A DNA stretch of 53,930 nucleotides, from positions 1 through 53,930 of the IMG/VR virus record IMGVR_UViG_3300005530_000030; one strand, given 5' to 3'. This document shows, in pieces, positions 30,531 to 37,952 of the stretch. Numbering within the stretch: position 1 is the first letter of the stretch; every line of letters begins with the position of its first letter. Below the pieces are notes generated by a model. It had not been told where the DNA came from. It ran no database searches and was given only the letters and a program-made list of their open reading frames with translations. This stretch comes from a virus. Both the position numbers and the translations under genes were made by a program.

Positions 30531-30536
30531 TATTTA
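30531..30536 (-). promoter_or_regulatory. Late-promoter-like box of the 28-30 kb minus operon
   Basis: On the minus strand CTGTAAATATC, 31 nt before ATG 30500. It would drive the nine-gene coupled string down to 28200. Confidence 0.55.
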
Positions 30537-30583
30537 CAGACGGGAGCTAGGCGATCCTAGTTGCCTTGTCAAGGAGAATAGTC

Positions 30584-30601
30584 GTGTCGAAACGCAAGTA
30601 A
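30584..30601 (+). other. Five-codon micro-ORF with strong Shine-Dalgarno
   Basis: AAGGAG (30571-30576), 7 nt, then GTG TCG AAA CGC AAG TAA (MSKRK). It could be a leader peptide or the stump of a gene cut when the HNH gene inserted just downstream. Confidence 0.3.
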
Positions 30602-30604
30602 GTC

Positions 30605-30610
30605 TAAATA
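30605..30610 (+). promoter_or_regulatory. TAAATA box six bases before the HNH start
   Basis: TAAATA ends 6 nt before ATG 30617, the same spacing as at 21966-21978. A T4-type late start here would give a leaderless or nearly leaderless RNA. Confidence 0.4.
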
Positions 30611-30616
30611 TACTTA

Positions 30617-31099
30617 ATGGCACTCCTACCGACAAAAGACATCCTACACGAACACCTTTACTATCAAAAAGGTGTTCTTTATTGGCGCATTAATATGAGA
30701 CGAAGACCGGCAGGGAGCGTAGCCGGTCATGCCCCAAAAGGGGAAAAAGATTATTGGGTTGTTGGAATCAACAAAAAGATTTATCGGCGCTCCAGACTAG
30801 TATGGGTATATCACCACGGCGATATACCTGATGGTCTTGTTATAGACCATATAAACCGGAATCGACAAGACGATAGAATTGAGAATCTTAGGTTAGTAAC
30901 AAGAAGACAAAATCAAAGAAATCTAAGCAACCAATCTAAGTATGGAGTAGGAGTTTACCTTGGTAGATGTGCTAGCGGGAATCCACGCCAAAGATATTCA
31001 AGTTCTATAAGCAAAAAAGGAAAGTACATTTTCTTAGGAACATTTGCAACTCCAGAAGAAGCAAGGGAAGCTTATAATAAAGCTTCAAAGGAAGAATAA
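30617..31099 (+). CDS. HNH homing endonuclease with AP2 domain
   Basis: A 160-residue protein. YRRSRLVWVYHHGDIPDGLVIDHINRNRQDDRIENLRL spans the HNH nuclease core (H in YHHG, D-H in VIDHI, N in ENLRLV). After it YSSSISKKGKYIFLGTF-A-T-P-EEAREAYNKA is an AP2 DNA-binding domain. This two-domain set is typical of free-standing homing endonucleases in phages. It sits directly upstream of gene 15, inside the conserved 13-14-15-16-17 order, which marks it as a mobile insertion. Confidence 0.9.
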   Translation: MALLPTKDILHEHLYYQKGVLYWRINMRRRPAGSVAGHAPKGEKDYWVVGINKKIYRRSRLVWVYHHGDIPDGLVIDHINRNRQDDRIENLRLVTRRQNQRNLSNQSKYGVGVYLGRCASGNPRQRYSSSISKKGKYIFLGTFATPEEAREAYNKASKEE

Positions 31100-32086
31100 A
31101 TGCTAGGGTTCCCTTATTTCGGCCATGGTCTCATCAAGACGTACAACATCGCTTTTGGTGCCCTTTTCAGCAACGTTTGGATTCAGCGCAGATCTCGGGC
31201 GGGGGCCGAGCTTGCGTACTTCAAGGTGCCGCTTACCTACGGCTCCAAAGACAAGATGCTGATTCAGATTCAGCAAGATCCGAGCATCCAAAAACCATCG
31301 GCTATCGACTTGCCGATGATGTCTTTTGAGTACAACATTGTCGGATATGATTCGGAGCGCAAGCTTAACAAAACCAACACTATCATCGGGGGCCGCTCCA
31401 ACACCGGGGGCGTGCTCACAACTCTCAATCCTGTCCCTTACAATATCGCTTTTCAGCTTTATGCTTATGTAAAGTTTGAGGAAGATGGGCAAAAGATTGT
31501 CGAGCAGATTCTTCCCTTCTTCACTCCCGACCTTACCCTACAGATGACTCTTGTTCCGGAGCTTAATGAAGCCGGCATCCGAGACATTCCTATCATCTTG
31601 AACGGCGTAAACATGGAAGACCGCTTCGAAGGTCCGCCCATCGACCGCCAAGTCAAAATTTGGACTTTCACCTTCACGATGCAAGCATACCTCTTTGGTC
31701 CGACCGTCGATAGACCGACAATCAAGTTTGTGAACTTCAACTACATCCCCTATGGGGGCAACACCAGTCTTGTCACTGAAAATGACATGCGAATCATCTT
31801 CACTACTCAGCCGGGACTTGATGCCAACGGTAATCCCACAAGCAACGTCAGCATCTCTATTGACCCTCATCTGATCAATTTCGACGACAACTTTGGATAC
31901 GTTTTCATCGTCGAAGACCCGACGATAAATGCCGGAGAACCGCATGCCCACTACAATCCTCCGATGTTCTCGGGGCCAAGTCAGACCCAAATTCTTCAAG
32001 ACTTCCTTTATACTTTACGGGGAGGATTGCCTGACAGCACGACTCTTGATGCTTTGACGGGGGACTTAGAAGGAACTGTGACGTGA
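31100..32086 (+). CDS. 15: Tail sheath stabiliser/terminator, T4 gp15
   Basis: A 328-residue protein (T4 gp15 is 272). Shared blocks: GFPYFGHGLIKTYNIAFGALFSNVWIQR near the N-terminus (read as FGALFSNVWI), FKVPLTYGSKDKMLIQI, NPVPYNIAFQLYAYVKFEEDGQKIVEQILPFFTPD (read as KIVEQILPFFTPD) and IWTFTFTMQAYLFGP. gp15 caps the sheath and tube at the head-proximal end and joins the tail to gp13/gp14. ATG directly follows the HNH stop. The C-terminus is about 50 residues longer than in T4. Confidence 0.9.
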   Translation: MLGFPYFGHGLIKTYNIAFGALFSNVWIQRRSRAGAELAYFKVPLTYGSKDKMLIQIQQDPSIQKPSAIDLPMMSFEYNIVGYDSERKLNKTNTIIGGRSNTGGVLTTLNPVPYNIAFQLYAYVKFEEDGQKIVEQILPFFTPDLTLQMTLVPELNEAGIRDIPIILNGVNMEDRFEGPPIDRQVKIWTFTFTMQAYLFGPTVDRPTIKFVNFNYIPYGGNTSLVTENDMRIIFTTQPGLDANGNPTSNVSISIDPHLINFDDNFGYVFIVEDPTINAGEPHAHYNPPMFSGPSQTQILQDFLYTLRGGLPDSTTLDALTGDLEGTVT

Positions 32087-32532
32087 TAGAAGATGGAGAC
32101 TGGGAAGATGACGATAATGATAAGGCAGTTGAAGCTCTAAAAGAAATCATCAATCCGACGCCCGAACCAACTACTGAATTGGTTGTGCATGTCCCGGAAA
32201 TTGAAGATGATGCCGAGTTTGCCCGGCAAGCTATCCGTCGAGCGGTAAAGTATGCCGAAGGCGCTGTAAAAGCGGCCGGAGATGGCGTGGCTGCATCAGA
32301 GAACAACCCGAGGGCAACTGAGGTTCTTGTCCAAGCCATTAAAACCATGGCCGAAAATGCCAAAACTTTGATGGATACCAAAAAGGTTGATGTTGAAATA
32401 AATAAGACCAAAGAACTTAAAGACAACACCCAAGTTATAAACAACAACTTGTTCGTTACTCCGGCCGAACTTCTGAGGCTTAGGGAAGAGGCCGAGGAAA
32501 AGAAGAAAAAAGATGGGTCATCACCGAGTTAA
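32083..32532 (+). CDS. 16: Small terminase subunit, T4 gp16-like
   Basis: A 149-residue protein (T4 gp16 is 164) from a GTG overlapping the gene 15 stop (GTGA). Acidic N-terminus, central Ala-rich coiled-coil helices (EFARQAIRRAVKYAEGAV; VLVQAIKTMAENAKTLMDTKK) and FVTPAELLRLREEAEEKKKK at the end, as in T4-type small terminases. Position between 15 and 17 supports it. Function: recognises DNA and stimulates the gp17 motor. Confidence 0.8.
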   Translation: MIEDGDWEDDDNDKAVEALKEIINPTPEPTTELVVHVPEIEDDAEFARQAIRRAVKYAEGAVKAAGDGVAASENNPRATEVLVQAIKTMAENAKTLMDTKKVDVEINKTKELKDNTQVINNNLFVTPAELLRLREEAEEKKKKDGSSPS

Positions 32533-33727
32533 AATTGACCCCAGCTTAGCTAAAGCTCTCCTTTCCGTTCACGGGGGAGAAACTACAGTTTTCAAAGGTC
32601 TAAAGCCCGATGATGTCAAGGGGCTTAAGGACACTGCTAAGCATCATGGGTACATGCCCCCAAAAGCCATGTCAAAGAAGCCAATCGAGGCTTTTCATAA
32701 CTTCTTACAGCGCCGAGGAAAAGTGTTCGAACCCAAAAAGCTCACGAATGAGGAAAAACAGGTTTTTCATGAGGCGCTGCGTAAGTCGGTAAAAATCGTC
32801 CACAAGGCCGTTCGGGGAGCGCCGGGGTCTATCCCCGACTCAAGCGGCGGACCGGCTGTGGGGGCTGGAAATGCAGTAGGGATGGCTGAGGATTCGGCTT
32901 ACCCAATGATGACCAAATCCAAAGAGCAACTTCATGACATTGCTCGGAAGGCAAAAGCATCGGCCGACACCTCTCATCGGCGAACGGACCCGGAAGTCGC
33001 CAAGTATTTTGATAAGGAGCACGAAAGAGCCCAATCCGAATTGAAAAGGCGACAAGGGGACAAACCTTGGTGGGTTAAGGAAAGCAGTCGGTATGACGAA
33101 GGATTCTTCCAAAAGTTAATAATGCGCACTCAAGCCTACATTAACCGCCCTAAAGTGCCTTCAAGGGCACAAGAGCCCGCTCAAGCTCCAGCTGCCCCAG
33201 CCAAAAAGAAGCGGGGCCGCAAGCCCCTTGACCCGGAAGTAAAGGCTAATCGCAAGGCATCTCGGGAAGCGTTTAAGCACTCGCAATCCCCCCAAACCGT
33301 TTACCACAAGAAACTCCAGGCCGCCGATTACTGGAAAGACTATTCGGACGATGAAATAGAAAAATTCGCAAACTCCCCGAATGTAAGGCGCAAACTAAAC
33401 AAACCAATGGAAAAGGGTAAAGAGAAGCAATCAAAAACTGTCAATAGACCCCTTGATACCGATTATGACAAGATTTTTGATGAAATGGGTCTCAAAAAGA
33501 AAAACGAATCCTGGCATCCCTTCCGGAGCATCTCCAAACTTCCGAAATTCGCAAATGTGAAACCAGTTGCGAACAAAAGCGCAAAAAGCGGTCCAGGATT
33601 TTTTAAGGGCACCTATCGCTCGGCAAGTACAAACCCCATCGGTAATATTGGACATTGGTTGATCAATATTTTCAAACAGGCTCACAAAGACGCCGTGAAG
33701 GCGATGCAACCCCCAAAGAAAAAATGA
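32513..33727 (+). CDS. AT-hook protein between terminase genes
   Basis: A 404-residue, Lys-rich protein overlapping the end of gene 16 by 20 nt. Residues about 218-232 read PAAPAKKKRGRKPLD, an AT-hook-like KRGRKP core preceded by a Pro/Ala linker. N-terminal HHRVKIDPSLAKALLS and C-terminal IGHWLINIFKQAHKDAVKAMQPPKKK are amphipathic. No T4 gene lies here. Charge, AT-hook and location suggest a DNA-binding packaging or head-interior protein. Confidence 0.55.
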   Translation: MGHHRVKIDPSLAKALLSVHGGETTVFKGLKPDDVKGLKDTAKHHGYMPPKAMSKKPIEAFHNFLQRRGKVFEPKKLTNEEKQVFHEALRKSVKIVHKAVRGAPGSIPDSSGGPAVGAGNAVGMAEDSAYPMMTKSKEQLHDIARKAKASADTSHRRTDPEVAKYFDKEHERAQSELKRRQGDKPWWVKESSRYDEGFFQKLIMRTQAYINRPKVPSRAQEPAQAPAAPAKKKRGRKPLDPEVKANRKASREAFKHSQSPQTVYHKKLQAADYWKDYSDDEIEKFANSPNVRRKLNKPMEKGKEKQSKTVNRPLDTDYDKIFDEMGLKKKNESWHPFRSISKLPKFANVKPVANKSAKSGPGFFKGTYRSASTNPIGNIGHWLINIFKQAHKDAVKAMQPPKKK

Positions 33728-33742
33728 TGAGCCCCCTCTGAA

Positions 33743-35566
33743 ATGGGCATCTCTAAAGGTTATCAAGGAAATCCTAATCTTCGCCCAGCTGGCATTCCCC
33801 AGCAATGGACCCCCGAACAATGTATTGAATGGAATAGATGTTATGACGACCCCATCTATTTCATCGAAAACTACATGTATGTTAAGTCTAAGGGCAAAAG
33901 AACAAAAATCAATCTTTACCCTTGGCAAAAAGATATTGTCAGAGACTATCAGAGTCACACTAGCACTATTGTAGTAACGGCTCGTCAGGCCGGAAAGTCT
34001 ACCACCACAGTAGGATTCATCCTCTGGTACATCCTTTTCCACTCTACCAAAACCTGCGCCATTGTGGCGAACAAGGAAATGGTGGCCTTCGAAATGATTG
34101 GCCGCATCAAGTATGCGTACAAGGACATTCCTTTATGGCTCCAGCAGGGAGTTGTAAAATGGGATAAGGGAAGGATCGACCTCGAAAATGATTCACTTGT
34201 ATTTGGCGCTGCTACTTCTCCAGATAGTATCTCCGGGTTCACTGTGGATTTTCTCATGGTGGATGAGGCGGCCAAAATCGAAAACTGGGCCATGTTCTGG
34301 CCATCGACCTACGGAACTCTTACTTCGAATCCTGAGGCGAAAATTGCAATGATTTCCACGCCTCTTGGTATGAATCACTTCTATCAATTCTGGCAAAACT
34401 CCGATAGAGGCGATTGCATCAAGTATCGTCGGGACCGAGATAGTTACAACGATTTCCACGGACACCTCATCACTTGGAAGTTGGTACCCGGTCGAGATGA
34501 GAAATGGCGGCGGAAGGCCCTCGCCGGTCTTGGATTCGACGAAGACAAATTTGCTCAGGAACAGGAAGGCGAGTTTATTGGTTCGTCCGGAACTCTTATC
34601 TCTGGATGGAAGCTCAAGGAACTTGCCGAAGATGTGCGGGTGCCCTCTGTATTCACCGCTGGCGTCAAGCAATATGAAGCAGTAATCCCCAAGAACAAGT
34701 ACGTCATCATTGCCGACGTGTCCGAAGGTAAGGGACTTGACTACTCCGCCGCCCAGGTTATCGACATCACATCCTTGCCTTATCGGCAAGTGGCCACTTA
34801 TCACGACAACGGCATCACCCCCTATGAGTATGCCACCGTGCTTGCCAAGCTCGGGCGGCATTTCAATCTGGCTGATATCTTGGTCGAAAACAATAACGCC
34901 GGGGGCATGGTAACAAATACTCTTTGGGAAGACCTTGAGTATGAGCACCTAATCTTCACAAAGCCGGGCCAAAAGAAGGGCGGGCGGGCCAGGGCTGGAT
35001 GGGATGTGGCTCTTGGGGCCATTGATGGGGCCGAAGCCGGAATCAAGACGACCGTCTCTACCAAGACGGCCGGATGCAACTTGCTCAAGCACCTAATCGA
35101 ACAAGACAAATTCAAGTTGGTGGATTCTCAGACTGTCACGGAACTTAACACCTTTGCTCGCCGGCAAAAAGCTGATGGCACCTACATGAATGTGTATGAA
35201 GCCGAGAAAGGTCATCATGACGACCTTGTGATGGGACTGGTGCTGGCCGCTTGGCTATTCGAGACTGACTCATTCAAGCACGTAATCAACACCTTAGCCG
35301 AGCTAAAGGACAAGGGCGAGTCGCTTTCCGATGAACTTGCCCCGTTCATGATGCATGCCGATGGTCACAATGATACGTGGGATGATACTAGGGCACTTAT
35401 GATGATGAAGCCCGAAGAAGAAAAGAAAGAAAGAATTTGGGAGTGGCCGTCTACTTGGAACCCGGCCGGAGACCACTTCACCTCGGAAGAAAGAGAAAAA
35501 GCCCTAGAAAAAATCCGAGAAAAGGTTAGCAAGGAACAACGGGCCAAGCTTTTCCCGTTTGGTTGA
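33743..35566 (+). CDS. 17: Large terminase subunit, T4 gp17
   Basis: A 607-residue protein (T4 gp17 is 610). ATPase domain: PWQKDIVRDY Q-motif region, Walker A TARQAGKST near residue 84, Walker B FLMVDEAAKI near 170, coupling motif ISTP near 204. Nuclease domain: IADVSEGKGLDYSAAQV near 323 (catalytic Asp), LVENNNAGG, and GHHDDLVMGLVLA near 491. It cuts concatemeric DNA and pumps it into the head. A tRNA begins 1 nt after its stop on the other strand. Confidence 0.95.
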   Translation: MGISKGYQGNPNLRPAGIPQQWTPEQCIEWNRCYDDPIYFIENYMYVKSKGKRTKINLYPWQKDIVRDYQSHTSTIVVTARQAGKSTTTVGFILWYILFHSTKTCAIVANKEMVAFEMIGRIKYAYKDIPLWLQQGVVKWDKGRIDLENDSLVFGAATSPDSISGFTVDFLMVDEAAKIENWAMFWPSTYGTLTSNPEAKIAMISTPLGMNHFYQFWQNSDRGDCIKYRRDRDSYNDFHGHLITWKLVPGRDEKWRRKALAGLGFDEDKFAQEQEGEFIGSSGTLISGWKLKELAEDVRVPSVFTAGVKQYEAVIPKNKYVIIADVSEGKGLDYSAAQVIDITSLPYRQVATYHDNGITPYEYATVLAKLGRHFNLADILVENNNAGGMVTNTLWEDLEYEHLIFTKPGQKKGGRARAGWDVALGAIDGAEAGIKTTVSTKTAGCNLLKHLIEQDKFKLVDSQTVTELNTFARRQKADGTYMNVYEAEKGHHDDLVMGLVLAAWLFETDSFKHVINTLAELKDKGESLSDELAPFMMHADGHNDTWDDTRALMMMKPEEEKKERIWEWPSTWNPAGDHFTSEEREKALEKIREKVSKEQRAKLFPFG

Positions 35567-35641
35567 TGGCGCTCCCGACAGGATTCGAACCTGTAACCCC
35601 CGACTTAGAAGGTCGGCGCTCCTCCATTGAGCTACGGGAGC
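35567..35641 (-). tRNA. tRNA-Arg (anticodon TCT)
   Basis: Acceptor gctcccg/cgggagc, D-stem gctc/gagc, anticodon stem ccgac/gtcgg with loop cttctaa (TCT), T-arm acagg-ttcgaat-cctgt, discriminator G, encoded CCA. All stems pair perfectly. It lies directly against the end of gene 17. Confidence 0.92.
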
Positions 35642-35645
35642 CCGA

Positions 35646-35879
35646 TTACTTCACCCTAATATCTTCAAGGGCGTCTTTGATTTCTCGTACTGTTAGGGTG
35701 CCGAGAGCATTTTCCCGATGAACACGTTCCATCCGAGCCCGCTCATAGGTTACAGAGGCGTGGCGAATGTCCTGAATAATCATGGCGATGGTTGTGTCGT
35801 CGATGCCGTAGGTACGCATGTCCACCACGGCTTTGCGCAAGGTGGGCTCAGCAAAGAAGTCCATGTTATCTTTGATCAC
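35646..35879 (-). CDS. 77-residue hypothetical protein
   Basis: GTG 35879 follows AAGGAG by 5-6 nt; an internal ATG (MDFFAEPT) is less well placed. Product helical and charged (YERARMERVHRENALGTLTVREIKDALEDIRVK tail). No family recognised. Probably co-transcribed with tRNA-Arg. Confidence 0.55.
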   Translation of the reverse strand: MIKDNMDFFAEPTLRKAVVDMRTYGIDDTTIAMIIQDIRHASVTYERARMERVHRENALGTLTVREIKDALEDIRVK

Positions 35880-35896
35880 ACTTTCTCCTTTCGCAT

Positions 35897-36274
35897 TCAG
35901 TCATACACGAAAAGTCGAATGCGCTGCGCAACATCGGATGGGTGCACTTTCTTGGTGCCACCAATCCACGCATAGCCCACGAAACTGAAAAGCCTCTCGG
36001 CATCATCATAGGAGATACCGAAAAGTTTGGCTGCCGCAACGAAACCATATTCGCCCTCAAAATGAGGTCGGACACCTTCAGAATAGCATCCGGTTGGCAT
36101 GGTCTCGGGCTTCATGAGGGTAAGGCCCAACTCTTGGAAGTATGGGTCTTTGGCCGCATGTCCGATGGCACATGCAACGGTGCCGCATGAATCTTGCCAT
36201 CGATGGATATTGAACTCTTCAACCTTGATATGGTCAAGAAGGTCGGCAAGCTTTAGGAGGTGGTTTCTGTACAT
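35897..36274 (-). CDS. Hypothetical protein with CGTVACAIGHA motif
   Basis: A 125-residue protein; ATG 36274 with GGAGG 7-8 nt upstream. RWQDSCGTVACAIGHAA is a motif shared by a group of small phage and bacterial proteins of unknown function that resemble DUF6197 (compare RFCASGAIVRG at 20127). The C-terminus holds a short helical region with DDAERLFSF. A general role cannot be assigned. Confidence 0.6.
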   Translation of the reverse strand: MYRNHLLKLADLLDHIKVEEFNIHRWQDSCGTVACAIGHAAKDPYFQELGLTLMKPETMPTGCYSEGVRPHFEGEYGFVAAAKLFGISYDDAERLFSFVGYAWIGGTKKVHPSDVAQRIRLFVYD

Positions 36275-36423
36275 TTTGATTCCCTCCATAAAAACTTTCG
36301 GTCGATGTATTCTTTTGCGAAGTCTTCCGATAGAAATCCGGAAACTGTTGTTCGCCCATCAAGAGATGTGATTTTGAGATACACGTTTCCGATTCGACTG
36401 ATTCTGAATCCCTTGTAGGTCAT
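36253..36423 (-). CDS. 56-residue beta-rich protein
   Basis: ATG 36423 to TAA; overlaps the next gene by 22 nt so that its own codons contain that gene's GGAGG. Product MTYKGFRISRIGNVYLKITS..., predicted small beta barrel. The arrangement suggests translational coupling. Confidence 0.5.
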   Translation of the reverse strand: MTYKGFRISRIGNVYLKITSLDGRTTVSGFLSEDFAKEYIDRKFLWRESKCTETTS

Positions 36424-36556
36424 CTTTTATGTGCCCGAGTGAGAACCATTCCCCGCAAGCCAAACACGGCAGATGTTTCGGACCTATGTGTCTATGCCGA
36501 AATATCTTGTCCAACCGAAAAAATAGAAGCATTTCGTCGGCTGGACGCCAAGCCAT
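36359..36556 (-). CDS. Small protein with Cys pair downstream of structured RNA
   Basis: ATG 36556 with GAGGG 5 nt upstream. A 65-residue basic product containing LPCLACGEWFSLGHIKDD, one C-x-x-C pair plus His. The last 65 nt overlap the next gene in another frame. It follows the inverted-repeat leader at 36576-36645. Could be a degenerate zinc finger. Confidence 0.45.
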   Translation of the reverse strand: MAWRPADEMLLFFRLDKIFRHRHIGPKHLPCLACGEWFSLGHIKDDLQGIQNQSNRKRVSQNHIS

Positions 36557-36575
36557 GTTCCCTCGCTTTTGAAGT

Positions 36576-36665
36576 GTCTCGGGGCCGCAGCCCATCACAG
36601 CTCAGGGGTTAAGTCTTTGCCATATCGCCCCTGTAGCCCCGAGACAAGGGTCTACATAGCAGACC
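36576..36665 (-). ncRNA. Structured leader with enclosed micro-ORF
   Basis: Minus strand: hairpin GGTCT/AGACC (36665-36649), then a perfect 10-bp outer stem GTCTCGGGGC (36645-36636) / GCCCCGAGAC (36585-36576). It encloses CAGGGG (36633-36628) / CCCCTG (36608-36603). Between these inner arms lies ATG GCA AAG ACT TAA (36623-36609), whose AGGGG ribosome-binding-like site is in the inner arm. The layout resembles a leader-peptide attenuator. Confidence 0.45.
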
Positions 36666-36677
36666 TTAGAGGCCATT

Positions 36678-36980
36678 TCAAGCCCGTCGAATGTACTCCA
36701 GAAGGCTGGTAGTCTTAAGAATACCAACCTCCATATCGGGTTCCCATTCGGCCATGGCTGTAGCCCAAACCGCCGCATTAACTAGAGTGCTAGTCATAAT
36801 GGTAGCGGTTTTTTCATCACAGAAATAGTAAGAAGTTGTTATATCCTTATCTTCAATATCTTTTTTATAGGCAGAAATCACCAAATATTCGTCAGCATAG
36901 CCCTGGTGATAGAAGATAGTAGAACTTCCCAGGGACTTTAGCTGATGTACTTTTTTTATTTCATCTAAGGACAACCACAA
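36678..36980 (-). CDS. 100-residue hypothetical protein
   Basis: TTG 36980 preceded by GGAGA 9 nt upstream. Product MWLSLDEIKKVHQLKSLGS..., alpha/beta, with TTSYYFCDEKTATIMTSTLVNAAVW in the middle. No recognised family. Its ribosome binding site lies in the right arm of the promoter-overlapping hairpin at 36986-37016. Confidence 0.55.
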   Translation of the reverse strand: MWLSLDEIKKVHQLKSLGSSTIFYHQGYADEYLVISAYKKDIEDKDITTSYYFCDEKTATIMTSTLVNAAVWATAMAEWEPDMEVGILKTTSLLEYIRRA

Positions 36981-36985
36981 GTAGG

Positions 36986-37019
36986 ATATCTCCGCCGTTC
37001 TTTGCGACGGAGATATTTA
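36986..37019 (-). promoter_or_regulatory. TAAATA box fused to a Shine-Dalgarno-masking hairpin
   Basis: TAAATA at 37019-37014 (minus). A perfect 9-bp stem ATATCTCCG (37016-37008) / CGGAGATAT (36994-36986) starts inside the box and contains the GGAGA used by the TTG at 36980. Initiation at about 37007 would omit the left arm. Confidence 0.6.
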
Positions 37020-37027
37020 CTCATTTG

Positions 37028-37264
37028 TCAGGCGCTTTCGGGTGTCCTGCCAACCTTTCGGCTATGGTAGCCCCGATGAGCGAAGCGCCGGGCAAGAAGG
37101 AATCTCTCTCGGGGACTCATGTCCTCCATCTCCGGGAGCCACCACGCCGGGCGTTTGTCCAGGTAGGTGAGACCCGTGCCATAGCGAGGGCCGGGCTTCT
37201 CTTGGTGCACGTTGCTCTTGTTGCGGAGCGGAACATAGGGATAGGCGGCTTCAAGGTGTTCCAT
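37028..37264 (-). CDS. 78-residue basic protein
   Basis: ATG 37264 with AGGAG 12-13 nt upstream; a competing ATG 4 nt earlier opens only six codons. Product rich in Arg, Pro and Trp (EKPGPRYGTGLTYLDKRPAWWLPEMEDMSPRERFLLARRF region). Unknown. It is divergent from the plus-strand unit at 37338. Confidence 0.5.
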   Translation of the reverse strand: MEHLEAAYPYVPLRNKSNVHQEKPGPRYGTGLTYLDKRPAWWLPEMEDMSPRERFLLARRFAHRGYHSRKVGRTPESA

Positions 37265-37280
37265 TCATCCAATCTCCTAC

Positions 37281-37309
37281 TTGACCATCAAGATAGTTGT
37301 TGTTATCTC
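37281..37309 (+). promoter_or_regulatory. Weak sigma70-like promoter candidate
   Basis: TTGACC (37281-37286), 17 bp, TATCTC (37304-37309), before the plus-strand gene at 37338. This divergent junction lacks any TAAATA box, so an early host-type promoter would be expected. The -10 match is poor. Confidence 0.25.
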
Positions 37310-37337
37310 CAAGAGATGTCAAGGGGGAGCCAACAAA

Positions 37338-37577
37338 ATGTTCTGGCGACAACCTTATTGGTGGTGGGACACGTGGCAAGAGGGGGAAGAGGAAGTGAAA
37401 GTAGAGCTTAAGGCGGAAGTTGTAAGACTGGTTAATCTATACGACCACAACGCCATCCTCGACGCCCTCAAAGAAGCCTTAAACACTAAGGCCGACTGGA
37501 CTCCAGACGGACCCGAGAGGGACAAAATTTTGAGAGTGGTCCTGCGATTAGATGACTTGACAGTCACTAGTTCTTGA
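37338..37577 (+). CDS. 79-residue hypothetical protein
   Basis: ATG 37338 is preferred over upstream starts because GGGGGAG lies 8 nt upstream. Product: Trp-rich start (MFWRQPYWWWDTWQ), acidic linker, then AEVVRLVNLYDHNAILDALKEALN, a helix pair common in small phage proteins. Function unknown. Confidence 0.55.
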   Translation: MFWRQPYWWWDTWQEGEEEVKVELKAEVVRLVNLYDHNAILDALKEALNTKADWTPDGPERDKILRVVLRLDDLTVTSS

Positions 37578-37651
37578 ACTATATTCACGGCGAAAGGAAT
37601 ACCGCCGTGCTTCACACTCTACCCTTGGACATGAGACTAAGGTCTTGGGTG

Positions 37652-37762
37652 ATGTCCGAAACAACAAAAGCAGCAAAGCCAAAAGATGATAAGCGAACAA
37701 CGAAAAAAGCTTCTGGCAGAAAAAAATCGGGCAAACTGGATTCCGATTCTTCTATCTCTTGA
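37652..37762 (+). CDS. Possible 36-residue Lys/Ser-rich peptide
   Basis: ATG 37652 opens MSETTKAAKPKDDKRTTKKASG..., low complexity and basic. It overlaps 77 nt of the next gene in another frame. Either this or the N-terminal part of the next gene may not be translated. Confidence 0.3.
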   Translation: MSETTKAAKPKDDKRTTKKASGRKKSGKLDSDSSIS

Positions 37763-37952
37763 CAGGCAACTCTATCCCGATGCTCTTCTTCGACCTAACA
37801 CAGACTTAATGTCAAAGAAAGAGCTAATGACGCACGCCAAGGATCTTCTCAAGAAGGCTTACTGCAAAAAGTCCATCTTGGAAGAAATCATCAAAACCGC
37901 CGAGCTAGAATTCTGGACGGACGGTAAAACCGAGGATTGGAGAAACCTGTGA
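37686..37952 (+). CDS. 88-residue hypothetical protein
   Basis: ATG 37686; an internal ATG (MSKKELMTH) is possible. C-terminal part is helical (KELMTHAKDLLKKAYCKKSILEEIIKTAELEFW region). TGA overlaps the next GTG (GTGA). No family recognised. Confidence 0.5.
   Translation: MISEQRKKLLAEKNRANWIPILLSLDRQLYPDALLRPNTDLMSKKELMTHAKDLLKKAYCKKSILEEIIKTAELEFWTDGKTEDWRNL

Noticed and set aside
37290-37322. Minus-strand TTGACA as -35 of a promoter for the gene at 37264
   Set aside because: The nearest -10-like TATCTT is 21 bp away, too far for sigma70.
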